DNA of 15,398 nucleotides from JANMDS01 sp031430575. Its GTDB lineage: Bacteria; Pseudomonadota; Gammaproteobacteria; Burkholderiales; Casimicrobiaceae. This document shows positions 1 through 7,176 of the stretch, one piece after another; position 1 is the first letter of the stretch, and each line of letters begins with the position of its first letter. The DNA lies in assembly GCA_031430575.1 (NCBI GenBank), contig JANPBT010000051.1, positions 1 through 15,398 of the forward strand. Reading direction: 5' to 3'. The notes beneath the pieces were generated by a model. The model saw only the letters and a program-made list of their open reading frames with translations, was not told where the DNA came from and ran no database searches. A program made the translations under genes and the position numbers.

Positions 1-2
1 GT

Positions 3-674
3 GATTCCGCTGGATTGGCTCTTGCAGCGCCGCCAGAGCTCAACGATTCATCGAGCGTGATAGAAGTCGAGTCCCTCAAAAAGAATAAAGCGATTGATCG
101 GCTTTTGATTCAAGCAAAGCGGATAAAGGTTCGTACTGTTCAAAATGGTATGGCACTTCCCGGTAACGTAACGATTCTGACTGCAGTTGGTAATGAGACA
201 TCAGTTCAATTTACTTGCTTCGACAATAGAAAAAGCCTGCAGATAGTGTCTGCAGAGCCCTCATTCTCAGCAAAGGGATCGATAACCAAAAACCGCTATT
301 TCTGTATTCGGGGGACTGAGCGCTTAATCGCATTGGCACTTGAGGGGACCTTCTCCTTTGAGGGAGAAGAGACGGTAACTGAAACTGCGAAGTCCTCGGA
401 TTACATCGAGAACCCCCAAGAAATCGAACCGATGATCGTCGAGCCCCCATGCTGCTACGCGGGGGACAACTTTGTCGATCCGCCTCTGGACGGGTTTGCT
501 GGCGATGGCAGTGGCGGTAGTGGGGGGCCTCCTTCGCAATGCGTAGCGAACTGTAACGCGGCGTACTCACGGTTCGCTGGGAACTGCCGTGCACTCGTAG
601 CCCCGCCACTGGTGTATGCATGTATGGGGGTCGTTTCCGCTGGATGGGCTGCTTGCGCATTGGGGTGTTTCTAG
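3..674 (+). CDS. Hypothetical secreted-type protein with symmetric six-Cys C-terminus (5' partial)
   Basis: I do not recognise this family. The frame is open to the window edge (first full codon at 3, reading DSAGLALAAPPEL), so the true start is probably outside; a TTG at 15 is the only start-like codon nearby. The Ala-rich beginning could be the end of a signal peptide. Visible parts: a basic segment (KKNKAIDRLLIQAKRIKVR), a beta-rich middle with scattered Cys, an acidic Glu/Pro stretch with a CC pair, a Gly/Ser linker (GDGSGGSGG), then about 44 residues with cysteines spaced C-x3-C-x10-C-x11-C-x10-C-x3-C, ending one residue after the last Cys. Such spacing suggests a disulfide-held helical hairpin in an oxidising compartment (inference). 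Its stop overlaps the GTG of the next gene by one base, so the two are probably co-translated. Confidence 0.6.
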   Translation, partial: DSAGLALAAPPELNDSSSVIEVESLKKNKAIDRLLIQAKRIKVRTVQNGMALPGNVTILTAVGNETSVQFTCFDNRKSLQIVSAEPSFSAKGSITKNRYFCIRGTERLIALALEGTFSFEGEETVTETAKSSDYIENPQEIEPMIVEPPCCYAGDNFVDPPLDGFAGDGSGGSGGPPSQCVANCNAAYSRFAGNCRALVAPPLVYACMGVVSAGWAACALGCF

Positions 675-1054
675 TGACGAAATGCGTTGTTCGAATGCAC
701 GCGCGCCACCGGGAAACCGGGGAAGTGGTTCCGCTCGAATTCTCACTGGAGTTCGTGGGACAGTCGAACGGGGGATGCTCGGTGGCTGTCGAAGGCATTA
801 GTCCGGCTCAGAAACTTTGCGTAGAAAGAGTATGCTTCGACGCACCCAACGACTTTGGGAATCTGGACATGGCTCTTTCGTGGATCGTTTTCGAGATGGC
901 TCGCTTCAGGGATGAGTGGGACGTTGCTGCCGCGGGGAAATTCGTTGCGGACGCGGCCCAGGGCGAACCGACGGCCTCCGCGACACCGACGCTTGGCGGG
1001 AGTGTTGTACTGGGCTGCTTGACTGAAGTGCTCTTGGCAAATGGAGCGGGTTAA
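674..1054 (+). CDS. Hypothetical protein, coupled to the upstream gene
   Basis: The 126-residue product is of a family I do not recognise. I chose GTG at 674 because it overlaps the previous stop by one base (TAGTG) and is preceded by a good Shine-Dalgarno-like GGGGTG at 662-667, six bases away; an in-frame ATG at 620 would lie deep inside the previous gene. There is no signal peptide. The N-terminal half looks like beta strands (MTKCVVRMHARHRETGEV, then VPLEFSLEF); a helical stretch follows (NLDMALSWIVFEMARFRDEW), then an Ala/Thr-rich region and a hydrophobic C-terminus (GGSVVLGCLTEVLLANGAG). Being cytosolic-looking and coupled to a probably exported Cys-rich protein, it could be a partner or immunity-type protein, but nothing in the sequence proves that. 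Confidence 0.6.
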   Translation: MTKCVVRMHARHRETGEVVPLEFSLEFVGQSNGGCSVAVEGISPAQKLCVERVCFDAPNDFGNLDMALSWIVFEMARFRDEWDVAAAGKFVADAAQGEPTASATPTLGGSVVLGCLTEVLLANGAG

Positions 1055-1055
1055 G

Positions 1056-1095
1056 TACATGCGGCGCAGATTTCGCGAAATCTGCGCCGCATGTA
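1056..1095. repeat. Perfect 40-bp palindrome built from two copies of the CTGCGGCGCAG repeat
   Basis: The left arm TACATGCGGCGCAGATTTCG (1056-1075) is followed with no loop by its exact reverse complement (1076-1095). Each arm is a variant of the dispersed repeat: the right arm matches the copy at 3620-3639 in 19 of 20 bases. It starts one base after the stop of the 674-1054 gene and ends 14 bases before the end of the convergent amidohydrolase gene. A T-run follows about 11 bases later (1107-1111), so it may act as a bidirectional transcription barrier, but the spacing is not that of a standard intrinsic terminator. Confidence 0.9.
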
Positions 1096-1109
1096 TAAGT
1101 TGCGACTTT

Positions 1110-1949
1110 TTAGCGCCAATACAGGCGCGTAGGATTTTTCTGCATTACCGTCTCGTGAGCCGCGGGATCAACGCGCCATAGATCTGCGCTATCCAAGAGC
1201 GCGCCGTAATCTGCCTGCGCTTCATGATGGGTGCACGGCCAATCGCTCGCCCACAATAGCTGTCCAATGCCCAATTCACTTGCCCAGAGCGCCGCCAGTG
1301 TGGCACTCTTGTCGCGCTGGGCGTATTCAGAGATTTCGCCGAGCCGGTATGCGCCGCTGAGCGTAACGAACGTTTCTGCGCCGCCGCGTTGGCGAGCGCG
1401 CACGGCGAGTACGGTCTCATCAGTTGCTGATGCGCTGGCAGGCTTCGCAAAATGATCGAGCACGAGCGGGATTTCACTCGGGATGGCTGGAATGAGCGTC
1501 GCGTATTGAGCAACGTCAGCGTGTAGCTCAACATGCAGGCTTACGGCGCGCAGATTTGCCCACCACGACGAAGGGATCGCGCGCAACTGACTTTGCGCAT
1601 GTGGGCTTCCAGCAAAATTGAGCCGCACGCCGCGAACGCCTTGGCGGTAGAGTTCAGCGAGCGCAGCAAGCGAAATCGTTTCGGGCACAACCGCCACGCC
1701 GCGCAGATCATCTGGCGCACACGCAATCGCGGCGAGTAACTGAGAATGATCCGTACCCAAAAAGCTGGGCTGGACGACGACGCCGCGTGTTACAGATGCG
1801 CTTAGCGCTGCGCTTTGCCACTGCGCCAGCGTGCTTGCGTAAGTCGGAACGTAACGTGCGCTCGCGATGTCTTCGCCTTTGGAAAAAACGTGAAAATGGC
1901 AATCGCAGCGCGGTAAATCGATCAAGGCGTTGATGGCAGTTTGTGGCAT
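1110..1949 (-). CDS. Amidohydrolase-2 family metal-dependent hydrolase
   Basis: The 279-residue product is a cytosolic TIM-barrel hydrolase of the Amidohydro_2 / 2-pyrone-4,6-dicarboxylate lactonase-like group, which hydrolyses lactones or decarboxylates cyclic acids; the substrate here is unknown. Seen motifs: HxH metal site at H18/H20 (CDCHFHVF), QPSFLGTDHSQL at 60-71, GVRGVRLNF near 104-112, HVELHAD with H139 and H143, LDHFAKP with H166, and the late-strand Asp in LLWASDWP (D236). Length is normal for the family. I chose the ATG at 1949, eleven residues ahead of the barrel start; a longer open frame to 2144 adds 65 residues with no family character. No Shine-Dalgarno precedes the ATG. The gene is divergent from a Bug/TctC binding protein, a common pairing of uptake receptor and catabolic enzyme, so both may serve one organic acid (inference). 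Confidence 0.85.
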   Translation of the reverse strand: MPQTAINALIDLPRCDCHFHVFSKGEDIASARYVPTYASTLAQWQSAALSASVTRGVVVQPSFLGTDHSQLLAAIACAPDDLRGVAVVPETISLAALAELYRQGVRGVRLNFAGSPHAQSQLRAIPSSWWANLRAVSLHVELHADVAQYATLIPAIPSEIPLVLDHFAKPASASATDETVLAVRARQRGGAETFVTLSGAYRLGEISEYAQRDKSATLAALWASELGIGQLLWASDWPCTHHEAQADYGALLDSADLWRVDPAAHETVMQKNPTRLYWR

Positions 1950-1955
1950 CAAGAA

Positions 1956-1961
1956 AGTATA
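1956..1961 (-). promoter_or_regulatory. Possible -10 element (TATACT) of the amidohydrolase gene
   Basis: On the minus strand TATACT matches the sigma70 -10 consensus in five of six bases and ends six bases before the ATG at 1949. Transcription would then begin at or next to the start codon, which fits the lack of any Shine-Dalgarno. I see no convincing -35 box at 16-18 bases. Confidence 0.3.
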
Positions 1962-2022
1962 AAGGTGCGCCGCCGTTAGAATGTTTTGTCGATACCAAAC
2001 CACCCGTGAGATCGGAATCAAG

Positions 2023-3006
2023 ATGAGAATACGAGAGATGCGATTTTCAGCCTTTGCTTGCGCCGCAGCGCTTACCGTTGGCTTCTGCGCAGGCGCTGCG
2101 CACGCACAAACGTGGCCCAACAAACCAATCTCCCTCATCGTCACTTACCCCGCAGGCGGCGGTGCTGATGCCATGGCGAGGCTCATCGCGCCCAAGCTTT
2201 CTGAGGCGCTCGGGCAAAGCGTTGTCGTTGAAAACAAGCCCGGCGCAAGCGGTCAAATTGGCGCAAGCGTGGTGGCGAAAGCCGCGCCCGATGGCTACAC
2301 GCTGATGCTCGATGCGTCCTCGTTCGCGGTCAATCCATCGCTCTTTTCAAAGCTGCCTTACGATAGTGAAAAAGCCTTCAAGCCCATCGGCGTCATCGCG
2401 TTATTCCCAAACGTGCTTTTGGTAAACGCAAACTTCGCTGCAAAATCAGTGACCGACGTTGTGAACATGGCGAAAGCGAAATCAAATGCGGTCGCTTATG
2501 CCTCGTCGGGCAATGGCTCGGCGCAACATTTGGCTGGCGCAATGTTTGAAGCGGCTGCAAATGTCGATATGCTGCACGTGCCTTACAAAGGCGGCGGGCC
2601 GGCATTGATCGATGTGATCGGCGGGCAAGTGCCGATCTTCTTTGGCAATTTAGCTTCAACGTTGCAACACGTGCAATCGGGAAAATTGCGGCCCCTGGCA
2701 GTCACCAGCAGCAAGCGCTCGCCCATCTTGCCGGAAGTGCAAACCATTGCCGAGTCGGGTGTTGCGGGCTATGAAGTGCTGGAATGGAACGCGCTTTTTG
2801 CGCCCGCCGGGACGCCCGAGCCGGTGATTGCGCAAATAGCAGCTGCGCTCCAAAAAGCACTCGATGCGCCCGATGTGAAAGCCCGCATCGCCCAGCTCGG
2901 TGGCGAGCCGCAAACCGCAAAACCAGAAGTGGCGCAGCAATTTTTGCGGCAGCAAACTGCACTTTGGGCAAAACTTGTTAAAACCCGCAACATTACCGTT
3001 GAGTGA
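2023..3006 (+). CDS. Bug/TctC-family tricarboxylate transporter periplasmic binding protein
   Basis: The 327-residue product is an extracytoplasmic solute receptor of the Bug (Bordetella uptake gene)/TctC family, which binds carboxylated ligands in the periplasm for tripartite tricarboxylate transporters. It has a signal peptide (basic MRIREMR, hydrophobic core about 8-24, likely cleavage AHA|QTW after residue 28). Family hallmarks follow: WPNKPISLIVTYPAGGGADA, then VVVENKPGASGQIG, PDGYTLML, the HVPYKGGGPALIDVIGGQV segment and a C-terminal Q/A-rich helical end. Length is typical. The start is uncertain: ATG at 2023 or 2038, both in front of the same signal peptide; an ATG at 1981 gives an unnecessary non-signal-like extension. 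No TctA or TctB membrane gene lies in the window, so it is an orphan receptor, as is usual for this expanded family. The ligand cannot be read from sequence. Confidence 0.9.
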   Translation: MRIREMRFSAFACAAALTVGFCAGAAHAQTWPNKPISLIVTYPAGGGADAMARLIAPKLSEALGQSVVVENKPGASGQIGASVVAKAAPDGYTLMLDASSFAVNPSLFSKLPYDSEKAFKPIGVIALFPNVLLVNANFAAKSVTDVVNMAKAKSNAVAYASSGNGSAQHLAGAMFEAAANVDMLHVPYKGGGPALIDVIGGQVPIFFGNLASTLQHVQSGKLRPLAVTSSKRSPILPEVQTIAESGVAGYEVLEWNALFAPAGTPEPVIAQIAAALQKALDAPDVKARIAQLGGEPQTAKPEVAQQFLRQQTALWAKLVKTRNITVE

Positions 3007-3011
3007 TCGCA

Positions 3012-3617
3012 ATGACCCAACCTGTATCACGCTGCTTTTGGGCAATGGGCGTACCTGATTATTACGAAAAATATCACGATGAAGAATGGGGCGTGCCTTG
3101 CTTTGATGAACACAAGATGTTCGAAATGATGATCCTCGAAGGCGCGCAGGCCGGGCTTTCATGGCAAACCGTGCTGGCGAAGCGCGATTCGTATCGCCAA
3201 GCGTTCGACGATTTCAACGTTGAAAAAATTGCCCGCTACACCGATCGCAAAATTGAAGCGTTGCTCCTAAATCCCGGCATCATTCGCAACCGATTGAAAG
3301 TTCAATCAACAGTGACCAACGCCCAAGCGCTTTTGAAATTGCGCGAGACCGCGGCGCGGCCAGAGTGGGCGCTTTCTGATTTTTACTGGCAATACGTTAA
3401 CGGTCGCCCGCAGCAAAACGCATTGAAATCGAAAGCCGACGTGCGCGCGACCACCGACGCATCAGACGCGCTTTCAAAAGCGCTCAAAAAAGGTGGCTTT
3501 AAATTTGTCGGCTCTACGATTGTGTACGCGCACATGCAGGCCTGCGGCATGGTCAACGATCACATCACCGATTGCATTCGCTATGAAGCCGTGCGTGCGA
3601 TGGGTGAGGCAATTTAG
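3012..3617 (+). CDS. tag: DNA-3-methyladenine glycosylase I
   Basis: This enzyme removes 3-methyladenine from alkylated DNA, beginning base excision repair in the cytoplasm. The 201 residues align by eye with E. coli Tag along the whole length: RCFWAM near the start, YHDEEWGVP, FEMMILEGAQAGLSW, PGIIRNR, SDALSKALKKGGFKFVGST and MQACGMVNDHITDC. The zinc-snap residues of Tag are all present: C8, H22, and the His and Cys of NDHITDC near the C-terminus. The Glu in MMILEGAQAGLSW corresponds to the E. coli catalytic-pocket Glu. I chose ATG 3012 because it sits just before the conserved N-terminus; an in-frame GTG at 3003 would overlap the TGA of the preceding gene as GTGA. Either way it is tightly linked to the binding-protein gene, probably by shared transcription rather than shared function. 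Confidence 0.93.
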   Translation: MTQPVSRCFWAMGVPDYYEKYHDEEWGVPCFDEHKMFEMMILEGAQAGLSWQTVLAKRDSYRQAFDDFNVEKIARYTDRKIEALLLNPGIIRNRLKVQSTVTNAQALLKLRETAARPEWALSDFYWQYVNGRPQQNALKSKADVRATTDASDALSKALKKGGFKFVGSTIVYAHMQACGMVNDHITDCIRYEAVRAMGEAI

Positions 3618-3619
3618 GC

Positions 3620-3639
3620 CGAAATCTGCGCCGCAGGTA
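3620..3639 (-). repeat. Single copy of the CCTGCGGCGCAG repeat
   Basis: The plus strand reads CGAAATCTGCGCCGCAGGTA starting two bases after the tag stop, in the gap between convergent tag and the GH74-like gene. The 12-base core is exact (3626-3637). It is nearly identical to the right arm of the palindrome at 1056-1095. Confidence 0.85.
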
Positions 3640-3666
3640 TTACCTCAATGTTTACACATCCTAGTT

Positions 3667-3685
3667 GACCGCTCCAAACGCGGTC
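3667..3685. other. Small stem-loop between convergent genes
   Basis: GACCGC (3667-3672) and GCGGTC (3680-3685) can pair around a 7-nt loop. It lies 17 bases before the end of the minus-strand GH74-like gene and 50 bases after tag. No T-run follows on either strand, so calling it a terminator would be weak. Confidence 0.35.
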
Positions 3686-3701
3686 TGCATGCAATACCAC
3701 G

Positions 3702-6527
3702 CTAGAAGCCCAACTCGATAAACTCGATCCCGCTTACTTTTGCATTGCCGTCTGGGGAGGTGGACAAGGCTTCAAAGGTGATTTTCATGCGGCCCGTGCC
3801 GTCGGAGTAGGCCTCAAATTCGCGCACGAGCGCTCTATTTGCACCGCCCGCTTCTGTGAAGATGTCTACGCCTTTTAGCACCACGGTTTCCGGCTGCCGA
3901 AGGTTGCTCACAGCAACGTTAAACACACGCATGCCAGGGCCGGTGCTCGTTCCGCCGAAACCGTCTACTCCCCACCAGATTTCTGCGAAGTGCACGCGTA
4001 CTTTATAGCGGCGGCCCTCTGCTAATACAGGCGAAGTGTAGGTAAATCTTCCTCCGTAGCGCTCGGATTGACACACCGGTTGCGGAGCGGGTTCGACCAC
4101 GCTTCCGATCGTGATCGCACCAGTAGAGACGAAAATATTTCCTGAATCTGCGCCTTCATCCGCGCGAAAATTACCTGAGTCAACGCCGCCCGTATTGATT
4201 GCCTTTCCGAAATACGGTAGCGGTGGGGGCGGTATTTCGTCGCCCACACCGACAAACATTCCGCGCCCACCCGTACCGATGTAGATTACATTTTTCTTCG
4301 TTTTGCTGGCATCCATCGAGCTAATTTTTCCGAATTGATTTTGGGTTGGATCGGAGACCAATTCCCACGTCGTACCTAAATCTTTGGAGCGATAAATGCC
4401 ATCGGTAGTGGCAGCGCTCAAGCGGCCATGGATATACAGGTAAGGTTTGTCGTCGGCATCACCCTTTCCAAACGCTGCGAAATTCACCACCTGCGCGGTT
4501 TCCAATGGCTGGAAGCTCATACCAAAATCATCAGAACGAAACATTTTGAACGCCTCGCGCTGATTGCGATTCGCAGCGAACGTAGCAAAGAGCTGCCCCG
4601 AGCGCGTGGGGTTTACCACTACGTTGGCGGCGAGTGTCCACCACGGGGGCATGCCCATTTGCCACACCTCTCTCGGACTGCCTTCCCAAGTGCGTCCGCC
4701 ATCGGCGCTAGTGTAGAAACGCCCACTTTCGAGGTAGTAGAAGCGATTGCCATCAATACGATCCGCAACGAGCACTTGTCCGTTCCACCATTCATTGGAC
4801 AAGCGAAACGATGCCGGTACGTCCGTACCATCTTTGCGTATGATGGGCTGCCATGTTTGGCCGCGATCGAAGGTCACTTGTGGTCTTGCCCAACGCGTAG
4901 GCGCCCACACCATATTGTCGGGATTATTAGCGGACATGGCGATGATCCCACCAGAGCCAGGAGACGTATTGGCGAACGGCGTGAACGATTTGCCGTTGTC
5001 GCTCGAAAAGCCGGTGCGCACAGCCCACCAGCCGCCTTTGTCTTGATCCCAGCCGACGAAGGCTGCGTACTGTGATTTTTGTCCTGCATAGTCAAGGCCT
5101 GTACCTCCCGCTACAAAGTCAATCGGCGCTAGCGTGCTCGAAGGCACATCCTTCACACTCGCGTGGCGAAAGCCAATCATATCGGCAGCAAGCGATAAAA
5201 GCTCCGCGCTTTCCGCCGGATTATCCGCGCGCGCAGGCGGCGCTTTCACGCCACGGATCACGAGCTCTTCTAGGCCGCGCATTGACCACGACCATGTAGG
5301 GGTTTGCGCGCTCACATTTGCGGTTGTAATCACGCCAAAACCATTCGTTTGCCAAACAGTATCAATCACGCCTGGATCAAAAACCAACGCGGCGTTGCCC
5401 CACTCGCCTACGGGTAAGTTGTAGTTTGAAGGCTTCGGCTTCGGGTAGTACGCTGGCTCGCTTTGCAAGGCCGATTTCGCCATTTCCACCCAAGTATCGC
5501 CACCATTTGTAGTGCGAAATACTTGGCGCGCGCCACCGCGTGCGACTAATACATGGTCCGAATTTTGCGGATCAATAGTGATTCCGGAGTAGGTCGCTTT
5601 TTCGGCATCGGGCACCATTCGCGTCCATGTTCCAGCTTTCAACCGCCAAACGCCGCCCTCAATTTTCGTGCCATTAAATTCACCACCTTCATCGCCTCCG
5701 TACGTTACAAATAGCGTACCGGTCGCACTGACTGCCGCACGGAGCGGATACGCGTTCGGCGAGCCGACCACCTGCGACCAAGTGACGCCTGAGGTTTCAC
5801 TGCGCCACACACCTTGCCCGTACACACCCGCATAGAGCACGCGCGCGCCGCCATTGGCCTGACCCGCGCTGCGATCCGCTACGATAAAGTTGACGCCTGG
5901 CTGAGGCGCTTCAGGTAAACCCTTTATTTTCGTCCACGCGGAATTATCGTAGCGCCACAAACCTTGCTTCCGCGAGCCGAAGTAGGCGCGATTGGCATTG
6001 AACGGATCAATCAGCAGGCGCTCTCCCGTCATGCCTCGAAAATCATCATTGCCGCCCATATAAATCTTACTGGAGGCGAGCCCTGTAGGCTTCCATGTAA
6101 CGCCCCGGTTATCGCTCGTAAATACTTCGCCCTTAAAAATTACTTCATCGGTGTTACGCACAAATTCGCGCTGTAGTGGTGCCGCTTTCCAAACGCGATT
6201 GGGATTGACGGTATCAAGCGCAACGCTCTCGACGTCACACACGGCATCTTGCGATCTCGAGAAAACGTCGCAGGTGTTCGCCCACGCGCCCGAGCCTGTC
6301 CCATCGTAGCGGAAGACGCCGCCGACATCCGTGCGAATGTAGCGGTGGTGCGGGAATTTTTCATGGATTACCAAGCCAGTTACGTAGCCCATGCCTTGGG
6401 TGTTGACAGACTCCCATTTAAAAGTGGAGAGCGGTTGCGCGAAGATGCTGGCGGTTGCCAATGCCATGGTGACGAGACCACTCGCCATTCGCATTTTTAG
6501 CGCATGCACATGAGAGAAAAGAGTCAT
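3702..6527 (-). CDS. Secreted GH74-like (xyloglucanase-type) beta-propeller glycosidase with C-terminal malectin-like domain
   Basis: The 941-residue product has a signal peptide (hydrophobic 14-29, likely cleavage SIFA|QPL) and is probably exported. Residues about 34-762 resemble GH74 endo-xyloglucanases: FKWESVNTQGMGYVTGLVIH, then RTDVGG with D67, and a later ADMIGFRH with D449; these match in place the two acidic active-site regions of GH74. Eight Asp-box or Asp-box-like turns mark propeller blades near 138, 243, 339, 509, 553, 607, 665 and 714 (for example TSDNRGVTW, SADGGRTW). A PPPPLPYF linker (766-773) leads to a malectin/CBM57-like domain (775-941: INTGG, YKVRVHFAEI, REFEAYSDG, VSGIEFIEL), a likely carbohydrate binder. 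Start 6527 has GGAAG nine bases upstream. No other polysaccharide-use genes are adjacent. Substrate is inferred from fold; a related sialidase-fold enzyme is possible. Confidence 0.82.
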   Translation of the reverse strand: MTLFSHVHALKMRMASGLVTMALATASIFAQPLSTFKWESVNTQGMGYVTGLVIHEKFPHHRYIRTDVGGVFRYDGTGSGAWANTCDVFSRSQDAVCDVESVALDTVNPNRVWKAAPLQREFVRNTDEVIFKGEVFTSDNRGVTWKPTGLASSKIYMGGNDDFRGMTGERLLIDPFNANRAYFGSRKQGLWRYDNSAWTKIKGLPEAPQPGVNFIVADRSAGQANGGARVLYAGVYGQGVWRSETSGVTWSQVVGSPNAYPLRAAVSATGTLFVTYGGDEGGEFNGTKIEGGVWRLKAGTWTRMVPDAEKATYSGITIDPQNSDHVLVARGGARQVFRTTNGGDTWVEMAKSALQSEPAYYPKPKPSNYNLPVGEWGNAALVFDPGVIDTVWQTNGFGVITTANVSAQTPTWSWSMRGLEELVIRGVKAPPARADNPAESAELLSLAADMIGFRHASVKDVPSSTLAPIDFVAGGTGLDYAGQKSQYAAFVGWDQDKGGWWAVRTGFSSDNGKSFTPFANTSPGSGGIIAMSANNPDNMVWAPTRWARPQVTFDRGQTWQPIIRKDGTDVPASFRLSNEWWNGQVLVADRIDGNRFYYLESGRFYTSADGGRTWEGSPREVWQMGMPPWWTLAANVVVNPTRSGQLFATFAANRNQREAFKMFRSDDFGMSFQPLETAQVVNFAAFGKGDADDKPYLYIHGRLSAATTDGIYRSKDLGTTWELVSDPTQNQFGKISSMDASKTKKNVIYIGTGGRGMFVGVGDEIPPPPLPYFGKAINTGGVDSGNFRADEGADSGNIFVSTGAITIGSVVEPAPQPVCQSERYGGRFTYTSPVLAEGRRYKVRVHFAEIWWGVDGFGGTSTGPGMRVFNVAVSNLRQPETVVLKGVDIFTEAGGANRALVREFEAYSDGTGRMKITFEALSTSPDGNAKVSGIEFIELGF

Positions 6528-6594
6528 GGGTATTCTTCCGTTTCAGAGATGTTGTTGAGATGGAATTTGAAGGAGGTAGTGCACTGTTTCCTGC

Positions 6595-6606
6595 GTCGAA
6601 ATCGAC
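6595..6606. promoter_or_regulatory. Short dyad, possible operator (weak)
   Basis: GTCGA-AA-TCGAC is a perfect 5+2+5 inverted repeat about 70 bases upstream of the GH74-like start. It is short enough to occur by chance; position in the leader or promoter region is the only other support. Confidence 0.2.
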
Positions 6607-6668
6607 TTGATAAATGTAGGTGTCGCTTTCGCATAAATTTGTCTTCAAACCTGTGCACGTTTCAGGCC

Positions 6669-6685
6669 AAAGAGAAATTCTCTTT
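6669..6685. promoter_or_regulatory. Inverted repeat upstream of GH74-like gene, possible operator
   Basis: AAAGAGA and TCTCTTT form a perfect 7-bp inverted repeat around a 3-base centre, about 140 bases upstream of the ATG at 6527. Size and symmetry suit a dimeric repressor or activator site. No regulator gene is next to it and I found no clear -35/-10 pair beside it. Confidence 0.3.
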
Positions 6686-7176
6686 AGCAAACAATGATCT
6701 AGTTCAGAAGAGCCTTCGATGCAATGCTTGTTTTGCGACGAATCGGTCTGTGTCCAACAACAAGAATATGAATGCGATGGCTAGCGCGTTGATTTCGAGC
6801 ATAAATTTTCGTCTGCGTTCAGCGACGGCGTCGCATTGACGAGGCTTTGTCTATATTTCTCAAAGACGTTGGCATCGATCTACGCAAAATGAATCGAGTT
6901 CATTGCGTTTCGTGGGTTGTTTTCGCTGAGTTGTATAAAAATGTCGCGAAGTCGACTGTATCGTCTTTTCCGTATTGATTTTTATCTGCCATCTAAATGC
7001 CTATGCGGCACGCAAAACCCATCGATGAGTGTGCGCACGTTTGGCAGAGCATGACGCACACCACTTTCAATCATGTTGGAAAAGTTTTTGGCCCACAGCT
7101 GCGATGTCCAAAAGTTCTCTTACTGGATATTCGCACCTTCAGCAGCGGATTGATCCGTGCGTTGCTGTGTTGATTG

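Noticed and set aside
211..798. 195-codon minus-strand open frame
   Set aside because: It is antisense to the two coupled plus-strand genes, Arg/Ser/Pro-rich as shadows are, with no recognisable domain.
1373..1385. Additional repeat copy in the amidohydrolase gene (TTCTGCGCCGC)
   Set aside because: It lacks the CAGG end of the core, so I treat it as chance in GC-rich coding sequence.
2050..2070. Additional repeat copy in the Bug/TctC signal peptide (TGCGCCGCAG)
   Set aside because: Ten bases match, but flanks do not and the Ala-rich signal peptide explains the GC-rich run.
1950..2144. 65-residue N-terminal extension of the amidohydrolase
   Set aside because: It would overlap the divergent binding-protein start and has no family similarity; the barrel begins just after the ATG at 1949.
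4428..5075. 215-codon plus-strand open frame
   Set aside because: It lies wholly inside the well-supported GH74-like gene on the other strand, has no family motifs and no ribosome site.
6704..6802. Minus-strand micro-ORF of about 32 codons with a hydrophobic stretch (IAFIFLLL)
   Set aside because: No Shine-Dalgarno and no conservation evidence; a hydrophobic run alone is not enough.
6504..6839. 111-codon plus-strand frame in the gap upstream of the GH74-like gene
   Set aside because: It begins inside the signal-peptide region of the GH74-like gene, has no ribosome site and no sensible domain pattern.
6898..6990. Roughly 30-codon minus-strand frame (MADKNQYGKDD...) in the gap
   Set aside because: It has only a weak AGG upstream and no recognisable product; too short to support without conservation data.
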